The notes: generated by a model from the sequence alone, not told the origin. Counted from the first letter of the stretch, positions 24,470 to 35,810 are shown. The stretch: 64,000 bases of DNA from Pardosa pseudoannulata (GCA_032207245.1 CM063506.1:46793409-46857408), one strand, 5' to 3'. Numbers and translations: made by a program.

Positions 24470-25890
24470 ATTTTTATTTATTTATTTTTACAAATTAATG
24501 ATTATAAATAGTTATTTAAGCTTGGGATTACTTTATGATTAATGATTAAATTTTCATCATCCTATGTATAGTCTTAATGTGTGCAATATTCCGGGCTGTA
24601 TCGGTTTTAACCATGGGGGTTTAATTTAACCGCCCTGGTCAATATCAATTTTGACTACCGAAATTCACTTTTCAATATATTTAATACTAATCGAACATAG
24701 TTTACTAGCATATGATAAAGGCAAATTACATTTGTTAAAAATGTCATAACATAAATAACACCAGCAAAAAAACAAATATAACATAACACCAAGATACAAA
24801 AAAAGTTAAACTTAATTTTTTTTTATACAAGCTGTTTTACATGTAATTTATGTTGAATTCAAAAAACGGTTAAAAGTAACAAGTTTTGTAGTTGTCTCTA
24901 AATTTACACGATTTCGTAATTTATTTTGGATTACAAATTATTACAAATGATTTTAAATTAATAACAATTTTTGCTGTAAAATGTTACGTTATTTGTTTTA
25001 ATTTTAAAATTTATGCTTTTAACTACAACTTATGTTTTTAACTTCAACTGATGTTTTATGTTTTTAAATATAACTCATGTTTTATTTTTTAACTGTAACT
25101 CATATTTTATATTTTTTACAGTAACTGAATTACATTTTCATAATTGCATGTGTATGGCTCATTTTTAAAATTCAAAAATTCTTATTATACTGTATAAGCA
25201 TGTTAAATCTCATGAGCTTGTTAGTGTAATATTTTGTTTAACTGCACTATTCTTATTGCTTATTAAAACTCACTTCTAATTACAAAAGATATTATATATT
25301 AAAATTAAGTCTATTTAAAACTATTTTTAACAATTCTGATCACTTCTGACCATTTTTGACCAGTTTTGGACGGTTAAAACCACTTTTAACCAGTTTCCTG
25401 GTCAAAATCTGCTTTGACAAGTGAAAATTACAACCCTGGCAATATTATTTATATATGATAAATTACGTATTAAAGGCATGAAATATTTTATCCTTCCTCA
25501 ACAAACGGTTAAAAAACTTCAATTTTTTTTCATTATTTACAAAAATTAAAAACTTTATCAAATCAGTTTTTAAAGTATTAGAATTCAAATAAACACAAAA
25601 ACAAACAGAAGTGAAAATATTGTAATTTGATGTCAGATTAGGAGAAATTCCTGAAAGGAATCTAATTTGACCTACATTTTATTACTAAAGGAAGTTTAAG
25701 CCTTATTTTTCTATTGTAAATATTGAGGTATGAATTAACGTATCTTTTATTGTTGCTGGTGAAACCATAATAAAAAACTGCGCTTAAAAATTCAAAGTGT
25801 GAAAAAAAAGAGTATTCTTGATTTAAACGTATGATTTAAAACAATTCGGTGAATTAAGTCATAATTTATAATTAAGGTGATATAAATCAG
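24470..25890. repeat. Unclassified interspersed repeat, copy X, split by hAT copy 3
   Basis: The flanks of hAT copy 3 (about 24470-24590 and 25439-25890) align in order with 34195-34740: ACAAATTAA, GATTAATGATTAA, TTCATCATCCTAT, GTGTGCAATATT/GTGGCAGTATTG, GATAAATTA, AACAAAC, ATCAAATCAGTTTT, GTCAGATTAGGAGAAA, TCCTGAAAGGAATC and AGAGTATTCTTGATTTAAA. A terminal region with TTGATTTAAA/GATTTAAATCA motifs suggests a DNA transposon, but no clean ends were fixed. Confidence 0.75.
24583..25446 (-). mobile_element. hAT transposon relic, copy 3, with exact 8-bp TSD
   Basis: The element covers 24591-25438 in the same orientation as copy 2. Left end CCGGGCTGTATCGGTTTTAA, right end TTACAACCCTG. The exact direct repeat GCAATATT flanks it (24583-24590, 25439-25446). 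It carries the same internal minisatellite as copy 2 (about 25015-25125) and the reversed transposase tail (about 24850-24935). It is inserted into repeat copy X; the related locus at 34.4 kb has no insertion at the equivalent point. Confidence 0.94.
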
Positions 25891-26480
25891 CCATCTTATT
25901 GACAATTATTCATGCACTACTTCAAACACTTTAACTATATCATCTAAAATACAATTATTAGACATTATTAATCAATAAATACCTCTTAGAATTAAATAAT
26001 TAGTTTGATTTTTCTATGCACATACAATAATACCAACATTAGAACAATATTACCCAAATCAGTAGGTAAATGGGTTTCAAAGCTTCAAAGATATTGTAAA
26101 ATAACTTGATGATCTATTAGCATTCATTTCAGTGGTTCTAGGGGAATTATATTCGGAGTGAATTCCAATGCGTAACATATTGATTACGCGAAGGATTTTA
26201 GTGGAAACATCAATGTTCACCCTTTACTATTAGAAAATGTACAATGTTACAGAATTCCCCTAAACATGTATTCATCAATGAGCATTAACAGTTCTGCTCG
26301 TGATTTATTTGCTTTACAAATGAATAGACAAACTATGTGAATGGCTGCAGATATGTATTCAAAAGCAACTTATGTCTATTGATGATTACAAAGATAACAT
26401 GAATTAAAACTTTTTCAGCATTTTCTAAAAATATCTTTAAGGTCCATTTTCCACTCGCATTTTTTTCGACTTATGTTGAG
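25891..26480. other. No gene recognised
   Basis: AT-rich background without recognised elements. Confidence 0.5.
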
Positions 26481-26489
26481 ATACGCCTC

Positions 26490-27350
26490 AACACAGCTCA
26501 TTCGAAATTTTGGTTATTTCGAAATGTTGGGTAGTTCGAATTGCACAAATTCCCCTTAGTTTTCCTTATATAATGTAACATTAAAATCCCGTGGTTAATT
26601 GTAAGAAAATTAGACAATGTTTGGTTAATATGAATTTGGAGAGGTTTGAAATTTCAAAAAATATGTCCTTTATATTCCTAGAATTCCCGAATAGAATCAC
26701 ACCTTTACTATATCCTTATCCGCTTGCAATTGATACTGCAAAACTACACAAATAAGAGAACAAGAAAAAGACGAAGAAAAGTTTTTAGTACAGGTAATTG
26801 TGCTCTTATCTCTTATATTGTTCCCTACAAATGATTGGCCTTTAGTTGGGTATAGGTCAGAACACTGGGTTACAGTAGTATTCGATACCACCTACGATAC
26901 ATATTTAAATTGTTGACCGAGAATTTGTTTGTAGACAATTGACCAACACAGAAATTATTGGTTAAAGAACCGTACTTAAAAATTCGCAAAGTGTAAGATA
27001 TGGATTCATCTGTTGGAAAAAGAAGATAGGGATGTAGAATTGTAGTACCAACTCCAGAAACTAAGGTTATATAACAAAAATAAGACGATTTCGTCAAGCA
27101 GAAAATAATGTTAAGGATACTGTTTTCTATTCTGTAAGTGCACTTGAGGATTTCATATAATGTATAAACCAAAAGAAAGAAAAAAAAAATACTGGTGTTT
27201 GATTTTTTTCTTCATTTCTACTTCTTTAAAGGAACTTATCAGAGAAGGTAAGTAGGATGATGCATGTTTTAACAAAATTCAATAATTAGAGTGTTTGATA
27301 ATTCGAAATGTTTTACATTCTCTTGAAATCCGAATTAACCAAGTGCAATT
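26490..27350 (-). mobile_element. Possible pogo/Tigger-like DNA transposon relic
   Basis: Both ends carry clustered TTCGAA-type motifs in inverted arrangement: GGTTATTTCGAAATGTTGGG at about 26511 and, on the minus strand from about 27345, a GGTTAATTCGGATTT...ACATTTCGAATTATC series. Subterminal ATTTCGAA repeats after GGTTA are typical of pogo/Tigger elements. Minus-strand ORFs of 100 and 64 codons lie between them (27172-26870 and 26891-26697), but I could not align them convincingly with a DDE transposase. Exact ends and a TA target site were not established. Confidence 0.4.
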
Positions 27351-27569
27351 GTATCTAGTTTTCATTAAAAATAAGTTCATTATTTAAAGAAGTAATTTTA
27401 TAACAGTTTTTCTGTATTTGATTTAAAAAAAATAGAGCGCAAGATATCAGAAAATATTTTACTTTCACAATACAATTTGTTCCACAAATATACCAGATAA
27501 TACTGCATATTTATAATAAAAATCCTTTAAAATCCATGCAGAAATCATGTTATATGTAAGTTATACACA

Positions 27570-27579
27570 CATATACATA

Positions 27580-27636
<57 letters not shown>

Positions 27637-27657
27637 ATATATATATATATGTATATA

Positions 27658-27751
<94 letters not shown>
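27570..27751. repeat. (TA)n microsatellite
   Basis: About 180 bp of nearly pure TA with a few GTGTATATATGT interruptions. Confidence 0.97.
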
Positions 27752-27754
<3 letters not shown>

Positions 27755-28786
27755 AGATAGAGAGAACTTCTGTTAATCCATTATGGTCTTAAAACATCTA
27801 AAACTATTTGCAAATGTTTTATACGAAAGTGAGGATGAATCCTACAAAATTAAAATGAATTTTCAAACTTATCTCGTTACGATTGAAATGCTGCGTCTCA
27901 CATTACATATCTATAATGATCGTAATTGTTTTAATACAATAGTTAATTAACAAAGATAAACAAAATAAAATTATAAAGATACACAAAAAATACATTAAAA
28001 ATACACAACAAAATGAAAATAAGAATAACAAGATTCAGAAAATAAAAGAAACTTATAACAGAAAACGATGTTTATCTTACTTAGTATTAGTTCTATTATT
28101 GTATATTTTACAAAATTACAAATCTATTTAGACAAGATGGATATATTTTATTGATGTTACGGCAGTAGAGGAAATTAAACGGCTCTCTAGTGGAGTCATA
28201 GAGAAAAGGAACTGCAAGGTTTTTTAAAGTTCTGGTCCCCCCCCCCCCGCAAAAAAACTCTGTGTTTGGAACTATATGTAAAATATACACGAACCCACCA
28301 ATAGTTCCTTTTAAACAAGGTACATTTAAATTATGACAAATAACTAGAAAAATACTAAGGAGCATTCACAGTTTTACAAGATATAGAGAAAACCAGATAT
28401 CGTAAAATTTCTTAAAATACTAATATTAAAAAACAACTTATCCGAAAGGAAAACCACAGAAACACCAAACATTTTTATAGCTAATATTCAATCAAACCTC
28501 GATCGATCGATCATTCCCGCGTTGATCATTTAAATCAATTTTTCTCGAATTTATCCCCAAACAACCGATGTCATTTTTTCCCGGATTCTTCGCTTTCCCA
28601 CACCTATCGTCGAAAAAGTTCAGAGCCGTCGCTTTGTTTACTCGAAAGTATTGTTTTTGTGGGATTAAGGGTAACGTAGAAAATGAGCATTCTGCATAGA
28701 TATAGGTTGTTTCAAATGCTTTCGTGCGAGCAGCCAAAAGATATTTGGCTCTTAGGGTGGTAAGTTTCAGGTTTTCAACCAGAAAA

Positions 28787-28818
<32 letters not shown>

Positions 28819-29428
28819 CGTAGTGACTAGTTGGATGGAAACTCTTATTGCTTCGATGGAATACTAGAACAAAGTAACAATCAGACCAGCCAGACTATTG
28901 AGACCAGAATTTTTCTGCAGCATACAAAGCTTCGCGAAAATTAAAATAATTTATTTACAAGCAACTAACCATAATTGCATGCTCCCGGACATACGGGCAA
29001 TAGACTGGTCATTTGTTATATTAAGGCGATTTCACTTGTATAAAGCAAGTATTAAATACAAAATATTTTTAATATCTAACATCATATAAATTATATAAAA
29101 TGTTAAGAAATTTTTATTGTAATAATCATAAATAATTAATTTGCTCATAGTTACGTATTTTACCCAAGATCTAGCTCCATTTACCGCATCCATCGTTTTC
29201 ATTTCTGTCCCCTTGAAAAAGAACAGACCGAGATTCCAATGTATTTGATATTCGAACAAGAAACTGGTTAAAACTTCGGTATTATTTTGGTTAAAACTAC
29301 GGTAAGATTGTATTGAAATTGATTTCAAGATACTAAAAATAAAGTACATGAGAGCAACGATTAGAATCTGGAAAGATCTTGACTCCACAGTGAGCTGTCG
29401 GACCAATGAAGAAGACAAACGTATGTCA
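27752..29428. other. No gene recognised; C run and T run present
   Basis: Contains a C run near 28238 and a T(28) run at 28788-28815 that could be the reversed A tail of a retroposed copy; no TSD was found. Positions about 28490-28740 are less AT-rich, with a GATC repeat (28500-28513) and an 81-codon minus-strand ORF without recognised domain. ORFs at 28898-29089 and 29032-29418 are unrecognised. Confidence 0.5.
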
Positions 29429-29814
29429 TTACGAAAAGACTCCTATATTCAGATTCAAAATCTTTTTAAACCATTTTCGTATTAATTTGTAATTATTCCA
29501 TTCCCATCTACCTATATAATAATAGCCTAAGTTGTCTGTCCGCGAATTTTTGAAGCGGTTGTACCTGGAATGGATACAGGCATCCATATTGGATTTTTCA
29601 TGAGTTAGGGTTAGCAAAATTGAAAGCGAGTTCGAAATCCACCCCATCCCCCTTTTTCGAGCGTTTAATTCTATTATTTCAAGCCTTATACTTCCTCTTA
29701 TTCTATACGAAATTCATTCTTGATAGAATAGCAAAGGCGGGGAGTAATATTTAAATTTCTGGGCTGTTTCTACTTGAATCTTCATATATTCTAATTGTTG
29801 AAATGTGACGTTTA

Positions 29815-29889
29815 GGCGTTGTACGTTCAGTAGAACGTCCGCCCATTTTATCGTCGTACTTCTCGGGTTACGGTTCTATCCCCAACGCA
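29815..29889 (+). pseudogene. tRNA-like sequence inside the Helitron
   Basis: GGCGTTG at 29815 can pair with CAACGC at 29883-29888 (6 of 7 acceptor-stem pairs). An A-box-like TACGTTCAGTAGAACG follows the acceptor stem and a B-box-like GGTTCTATCC lies about 50 bases later. The T arm is weak and the anticodon arm does not fold cleanly, so it is more likely a tRNA pseudogene or tRNA-derived insert than a working tRNA. It is absent from the second internal 5' block of the same Helitron. Confidence 0.4.
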
Positions 29890-30379
29890 GACAATTTTAA
29901 TTTTTTTTTAATGTCTAATAAATTTAATATTTTCTGCTTTTTCTTTTAAATTCTTATTCCGAAAGTTGTTTTATTATTTTTAAATTAATTTTTACTATTT
30001 TTTCAATTAACTTTTTATAATTTTTATTATTTTTATTCACGTATTGTTGTATGTCCCTGGCCACATAAACATTTTATGTTGTGTATCCTTAACTTTCTTC
30101 TCGTAATGTAATAGCCTAAGTTATCTGTCGTCTGTCCTCGAAGTTATGAAGCTTTTGGACCTCGAATGGATAGAGCACCCATATTGGATTTTTGATGAGT
30201 TAGGGTTTGCAAAATTCAAAGCGAGTAAAGTTTATCTTTTCCCAAACTATAGATTCGATTCTGAAGTAAATTGGATATTACATAAATAATTTTCTTTTTT
30301 ATTTGGCCTAAATAATAGATTAAGTACATATGTGATAATTTTAATCGTTTATTTTTGTTGAAAGTTAATTCTCAGACAG

Positions 30380-30423
<44 letters not shown>

Positions 30424-30471
30424 CTGCCTCATAGGGTTCTTTACAGTTCTGGAAAATTAAAAATTTTACTG

Positions 30472-30491
30472 ATCCCGTCATATGACGGGAT
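30472..30491 (+). terminator. Helitron 3' hairpin
   Basis: A perfect 20-bp palindrome rich in G+C at its base, followed by ATATG and CTAG. In Helitrons such a hairpin marks the end of rolling-circle copying. Confidence 0.85.
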
Positions 30492-30792
30492 ATATGCTAG
30501 TCCAAATATATTTGCATACACATGAATTACCAAGCGTAATGTTTAATAACAACAATGATCCGACACCATGTGAAATTATATAGATTCCATTAATTTGAAA
30601 TAAAAAGGATTGAAAAAGAAGTTTGGGAAACTGGTCATTTCAAGCTACGTGTGATATTTTTTTCTGAAAAAGTTTTTTTAGCATTATTTATTAGTAAAGC
30701 GGTGAGCCAAAGATTGGTAGATTCTGGTCAGGGATGATGTCAGTGGTCTGGTTGGGAGATGCTTAGTTACTGGCAAATTATAGAAAGGGAAT

Positions 30793-31020
30793 TTATTCAG
30801 AAAAATCTTTTAAATTCAACACGGAACTGCTGTAACTAACTAAAATATGACGCAGATTATATTGTATTCGACTCTTGCGACAAAAGGAATATAACGTAGT
30901 CATCGTTCTCATTTTCATAGCAAAGAGGTCAAAATTCTGCAGAAACACTAAAAAAAAAACCTGGAATGACAAGCGACTTCTGAAATGGAGCAGTGTGCAG
31001 CTCTTTAAAACTGGATCCAA
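30793..31020 (-). other. 75-codon ORF, unrecognised
   Basis: An open minus-strand frame with no recognised domain, in the diverged sequence following repeat segment A. Probably chance. Confidence 0.15.
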
Positions 31021-31519
31021 ATAAATGAAGAAAAATGTAAAATATATATAAATGAAAGAAGTGGTTCACAATCTAACGAACTCTGTCCAGATGGTATAAT
31101 TGTACAAAATTGATGATAGTGAAGGTGGAGAACCTGGTGGAACATACACATCTACCGTATAGCCCTAACTACATTTACAAAAAAATCTTTTGAAGTGACT
31201 TTGTATTTAAGGAGATATTTCACAATCTAGCATGCAGTGGCCTAAAAGTGTCAATGTAATAAACTCAATATGATTACAACACAAGAAATTAGATTATTTT
31301 AGTAAACAAAAACCGCTTAAACAACTTTTCTAAAAAGTATCCTGAGAAACCAGGAATGTCGCCAGAAATTTTCTACGAGAGGAAGAGTTCACCCTCTTCA
31401 AATCGCATCTCAATATAGTAACCAAAATAGCAACCCTTTTGTCCATAATATATATAGTAATTCTAATGGGGGTTATAACACCTACATTCGACGCCCATTT
31501 TTAAATAATTTCCGCTTTA

Positions 31520-31900
31520 ATTTTTAAATTAAATAACTACAAATTAATATAACTTATTCAATTCCTATTCAGAAATATTTGCAGACATACGTATTATCAA
31601 GTGTAACGTTTAATAGTGCATTTTTATGGATTCTTTTATTTTGAAAAAAAATGCATATTTATTGAAAAAGAAGTTGGTAAAATTCTGGTCTAATAATGCT
31701 CAGATGATGGAAATTATAAAGGAGTTCATACAGACAACTCTTATATAGAGAAGTTGCGAAATTATGGATCACTACACGACTGATTTCAAGCACGGCAATC
31801 AGTGTGCATTATTTCATAAAGGCGGAAAGGGTATTATTTATTTATTTCTAAAGCGGTGTGATAACGGAGATTGGAAAATTCGAAACGTAACAATCCTATT
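31520..31900. repeat. Repeat segment B: empty-site paralogue of the Helitron locus
   Basis: Continuous sequence equivalent to both flanks of the Helitron. The junction is ATTCCTA|TTCAGAAATATTTGC at 31567/31568, where the filled locus has ATTCCCA [Helitron] TCCAAATATATTTGC. Patchy similarity to 30501-30740 continues to about 31690 and more loosely to 31900 (AAAGCGGTG block). Confidence 0.75.
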
Positions 31901-31959
31901 TCAAAACTACAAAATTAAAGAACTTGTAATATAAAGTAACAGTTCTAAGACAAGATAAG

Positions 31960-32405
31960 CATTAAAACTGCATAAAATAATCTTTTAAACTGTATGAAGT
32001 GGTCTCCCTCTAAAATTTTAGAGCGAGACCAATTCATAAATCAGTTAAAGAGTTAATAGATTCAATCTCTATTGCTGGGCCTAAACAATTTCAGTTCTAG
32101 GAACGCAAACGGGACTATTTAACAAACCACCACAATTCGAATAACAAATTGTTGCTTCCCTTAAAAGAAAGAAAAAAAAATTTCTTTCAAAATTGTAAAA
32201 TGAAAATAAACTAAAAAAACATTAAAAAAATAACAGGCTAAAGTCTAAATGGAAAACGATAAACATATCTTTTAAACTGTACTAAACAATCTCCCCCTAA
32301 AATTTTAAAGCGAGACTCGTTAGTAAATCAGCTACAGAGTTAATACATTTCATCTCAATCGCCTGGGCTAAATACAATTTCAGTGCTTTCGGAACAGAAA
32401 CGTGG
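31960..32405. repeat. Imperfect direct duplication, about 285-bp spacing
   Basis: TCTTTTAAACTGTA, AATCTCCC/GGTCTCCCTCTAAAATTTTA, (G/A)AGCGAGAC, TAAATCAG, AGAGTTAATA, TTCA(T)TCTC and ACAATTTCAGT appear in order in 31980-32100 and again in 32265-32385. Confidence 0.7.
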
Positions 32406-32733
32406 CGATTCGAGATTAGAAATCAACACACAGCCAAATCTACAAGCATTGATTGGACGGTCAATCGATGGACTGAACATAATTCGTGCATCTAACAACA
32501 ATGTGCACCATAATCGCTTGCACAGGTCGAAATACCGAGGACCCCAACGAAACGGGGAGAGGGTGAATCAACAATCTATCTTGTGCTCCTTATTCAAATT
32601 ATCGATTATTATTCTATCCAACTGGATGAGAGCGGGAAATGAACACGAAAGTGCAGCTAGAAATTCAGTTGCGATAGCCAATAGCAAAACCAGGCACAGT
32701 AACAGTTGGCAAGTATCAGCATACTCGCTCTAA
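32383..32733 (+). other. 116-codon ORF in a less AT-rich patch, unrecognised
   Basis: The frame begins inside the second copy of the duplication ending near 32405. The product is polar, with many Asn, Arg and Ser and one short hydrophobic stretch (LFKLSIIILSNW). I recognise no domain and see no flanking splice consensus. It could be a relic exon or chance. Confidence 0.2.
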
Positions 32734-33092
32734 ATAATTAACTGCTACCAACAGAAGATTACAATTAACAAGCATTTATTTCTGATAATCACGGTATTTA
32801 CTCGTGTATAGCCTGCACATATTTTAACAAACATTTACGATAAAAACTCAAGATGCACGTTAATACAAGGGATAATTTTTAAGGCTTCAGGTAATCACAA
32901 TATGTATGCCTGAAACAGGGGTGGATTATCGCAGAAACAAACAAGACAAATGTTTAGGTCCCGGTATAACTGCTGTTTTGAAAAGATATCTAAAATATTT
33001 ATTTTTCTGCTAGATAACTGAATATAAATAAGAAATAAACAAAAATATATTACTTTTATATGATTACAAGATATAGACCGTGCCACATAACA
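32734..33092. other. No gene recognised
   Basis: AT-rich background; nothing supported. Confidence 0.5.
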
Positions 33093-33477
33093 CAGGGTTC
33101 CAAGCAAAACTTGTGTCTGATAAATTCCTTGACTTGCACTGACCAAAACCACTAAATTCCCTGACAAAATGACACGCAATATTAGATTAAATGCAATCAA
33201 ATTTAAATAAAAATTTATCAAAATTAGAAAAGTTATTAATTTAAATGCATTAACTTAAAAGCTGTATATTTTAATAGCTTTTTAGATTGATTTTTATAAA
33301 ATGAGAGCAAAATAAACTTATAGCAAGCAGCTTAGAAAAATTAAATCCAGATTCTTTTTACTGACTTTTAAGAAATACCTGGAAATTTCTCTGATTTTTG
33401 ATAAATATTCTTTATTTTCACTGACTTTTCCTGACCAGTTAGGAATTCCCCGATTTCCCAGGTTGCTGGGAATCCCG
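33093..33477. mobile_element. Short DNA-transposon relic with CTGAC-rich ends
   Basis: The left end CAGGGTTCCAAGC and the right end GCTGGGAATCCCG are imperfect inverted repeats. Both inner flanks repeat words such as AATTCC(T/C)TGAC, CTGACTTTT and CTGACCA, a pattern I associate with a widespread arthropod DNA-transposon family. It is 385 bp with no coding content. The flanking 8-mers do not match, so the insertion is old or the ends are slightly off. Confidence 0.5.
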
Positions 33478-33599
33478 TAATAGCTTTGGTATTCGTTTGT
33501 CATTTGTATTTTTTTTTCTTTTTAACTGAAAATAGTTTGCATACATGTTCTTTTTCTGTTATAAATTCCCTGTTATCAAAATTTGTTTTAATTTTTCAT

Positions 33600-33605
<6 letters not shown>

Positions 33606-33637
<32 letters not shown>
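33606..33637. repeat. T(32) run
   Basis: Uninterrupted T run; possible reversed A tail of a retroposed sequence, though no TSD was seen. Confidence 0.9.
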
Positions 33638-33640
<3 letters not shown>

Positions 33641-34194
33641 TTTTGAGTGCTTTATTGCTTGTAAAAAAGGGACCCGGTAAGAAGTTGTCTAGAACCCCAA
33701 AGTAATTTAATCCAGGCCGAGTTTGAATCCAGGCGGTATTCAAGGAACCAAATAAAAAGTCTCACTGATCAAAAATACTGCTGAATCTTTATTTCACTAG
33801 TATTAAACCTTTTACGATAGTATTAGCAACATTATTTACTTAGAACGCTGAATTTTCGACTAGATGCATAGATGCCATTTTTTTTCCATACTACATTACT
33901 CAAAACTAAAATGCTGCAGCACAACTTACTCACACGCTGTCACAAAACCCACTTTTTATTATAAAATGAATAATAAAACAGGAATAACGATATTTCGTAT
34001 AACTCATTAAAAAAAAAAAGTGATGCTGTGCCAGGTCCTCAATTTTAGTCCCCCGATCATCTCATGGTAGACAAAACATTCCCAATGCCATTGATCATAA
34101 AAATCTTGTGGGGATTTCTTTTTAATTAAACCAATAAAATTTTTTTTTTATTATTTAAATCCAATTTTTGAATTAGATCAACTTTTTTTTAGTT

Positions 34195-34760
34195 TAAAAT
34201 CTTTTATTTTTTACAAATTAAACATTGCAAAAAATTATTAAAGTTAAGATTAAATTTATAATGATTAATAATTAAGCTGCCATTATCTTAACCTTATTAA
34301 GATTAGAATATCTTATTAAGGTAAAGTTAGAATTAAATTTATTGTGATTAATAATTAACTTTTCATTATCCTATTTACTTTCTGAATGTGGCAGTATTGT
34401 TTACAGGTGATAAATTATGAATTAAATGCATGATTTATAACTTTTCTTATCCCTTCTCAACAAACTCATAAAACTGTTTATATATTTTTCAGTGTTTATA
34501 ATTATTAAAAAAAAAACTATTTTTATCAAATCAGTTTTCAAAGTACTAGTATTCAAGTAAACACAAAAGCAAATATAAGTGAAAGTACTATAGATTTGAA
34601 GTCAGATTAGGAGAAAATCCTGAAAGGAATCGATGAATTAAGGAATTCAACAATTTGTTTCAATTTTTCACAAAAAATTAGAGTATTCTTGATTTAAATC
34701 AAGTTTAAAAATCCAGTGATTTAAATCATATTCATATCAAGATGATATGAATAAAACAAT
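34195..34760. repeat. Unclassified interspersed repeat, copy Y (no hAT insert)
   Basis: This is the paralogue of the sequence flanking hAT copy 3. The stretch GTGGCAGTATTGTTTACAGG at about 34398 corresponds to GTGCAATATT plus the sequence right of the element, with only one copy of the target site. It ends near a GTGATTTAAATCAT motif and a small hairpin ATTCATATC...GATATGAAT (34728-34750). Confidence 0.75.
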
Positions 34761-35454
34761 CTAGTTAATGACCTGAGAGACAGACCTATAAGAAGCGTGG
34801 ACTAAAGAATACAGCCATCTTTAAAATGGCATTGAAACAGCATCGAAGCTTCATTCATTAGGTCCGTGTAGCAATAGGTTTGTCATCTAGAAAATCACTT
34901 GTCAAACTAAGGTGCATGATAGAATTCATGAGCGCGTTATATAAGCGTAGATAGAATTAAAATTACTTTAAATAAAGGAAATTCTGAGCAGGGTTCGTAC
35001 AAATTTACAAAAATAAAAAGCGAGAAATTCTTTTGGTCGCTTTATGGACATGAAATAGATTTTTTAGATGTTCAAAAATAATTTACTCCATCTAGTAACA
35101 ATTATCCTCCAGGAGTTGAGTTTATCAAATAATATTACACTGAGAATAAGGCGATTTCACGCAGTAGGACAAATCTCAATTTATGACAATTCTGGCTTTA
35201 GTTTCAAACGGAAAAGCAGTTTATTGTTTGTCTATTGGCTGTTGTAAACATGAAAATGAATGGGAAGGGCATTATAGTAGTTCGTGATGTTGCGACAAAT
35301 TGCTCTCTATATATATGGTATAACCATGATTTTCATAAAACTAGGAACTAAATTTTGTGACAAAGGAAAAATTAAGTTTTATGCAAGTGAAAGAATTGAG
35401 CTGTTCTCTTTGAAAGTGGTTTAGTCCATTTTGTTTAAGTCAATTTTACATATG
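34761..35454. other. No gene recognised
   Basis: AT-rich sequence without recognised elements. Confidence 0.5.
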
Positions 35455-35810
35455 GAGTTACTTACGGGTTTGTATTAGAATGGTCTGAAAAATTATGGGG
35501 GTATATAATAATGCCCTTATTTTTCTTAAATATTAAATTGATTAACTTTATAATATGCTCATTTTTAAAGTATTCGTTAAAAGAATGTATAATTATGTAA
35601 TATAATTCTCACGTCTTTGCGGAAAGTAAAACTTTTAAGGGTTTGTGTTGGGATGATTCGAAAAATAATGGGGTTTTGGGGTTTAGGTTAATGTGCTCAT
35701 TTATTTTTTTATGTTAAATTAACTTAAATTTATAATGTGGCCATTTTGAAAGTATTAATTCAGAAAATATAAAATTATGTAGTATATTTTTTAAAAAGAA
35801 GTTTTACACC
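35455..35810. repeat. Imperfect tandem duplication, about 175-bp period
   Basis: GGGTTTGT(A/G)TT(A/G)G, ATGGT/ATGATTCGAAAAAT, ATGGGG, ATG(C/T)(C/G)C, AAATT(G/A)A, AACTTTATAAT/AAATTTATAATGTG, AAAGTATT and AAATTATGTA recur in order in 35465-35610 and 35640-35790. Confidence 0.7.

Larger units (their letters stand above)
29507..30500 (+). mobile_element. Non-autonomous Helitron
   Basis: The 994-bp element starts TCTACCTATATAATAATAGC, with the 5' TC required of Helitrons and the TATATAATA-rich start frequent in arthropod copies. It ends with the exact palindrome ATCCCGTCATATGACGGGAT (30472-30491), 9 bases before CTAG at 30497-30500. The host bases are A on the left and T on the right, with no TSD, as expected for rolling-circle insertion between A and T. 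No Rep/helicase coding is present. Inside, the 5' block AATAGCCTAAGTT(G/A)TCTGTC plus about 100 bp downstream is repeated at about 30109. It also holds a tRNA-like sequence (29815-29889) and A(38) at 30380-30417. Confidence 0.88.
29440..30700. repeat. Repeat segment A, interrupted by the Helitron
   Basis: The flanks of the Helitron (about 29440-29506 and 30501-30700) align across the insertion point with an uninterrupted segment at about 31520-31690: ATTAAT...TTATTC(C/A)ATTCC, then AAATAT(AT)TTGCA, TAC(C/T)AAG(C/T)GTAA(T/C)GTTTAATA, and GAAAAAGAAGTT. The two segments are diverged paralogues of one sequence. Confidence 0.75.

Noticed and set aside
24591..25438. hAT copies 2 and 3 as one segmental duplication
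   Set aside because: Each has its own, different 8-bp target-site duplication and unrelated flanks, so they are independent insertions.
26697..27172. Minus-strand ORFs with fragments recalling pogo/jerky transposases (PTKGQSFVG, HPYLLFP)
   Set aside because: The fragments would be in the wrong order for the family and match too loosely; only the TTCGAA-type terminal motifs were kept, as a low-confidence element.
28788..28815. T(28) run as the tail of a retroposed gene copy (also T(32) at 33606 and T(22) at 39177)
   Set aside because: No coding similarity next to the runs and no flanking duplication; homopolymers are common in this sequence.
29815..29889. Functional tRNA gene
   Set aside because: Acceptor stem has a mismatch, the anticodon arm does not fold cleanly and it sits inside a Helitron; listed as a tRNA-like pseudogene.
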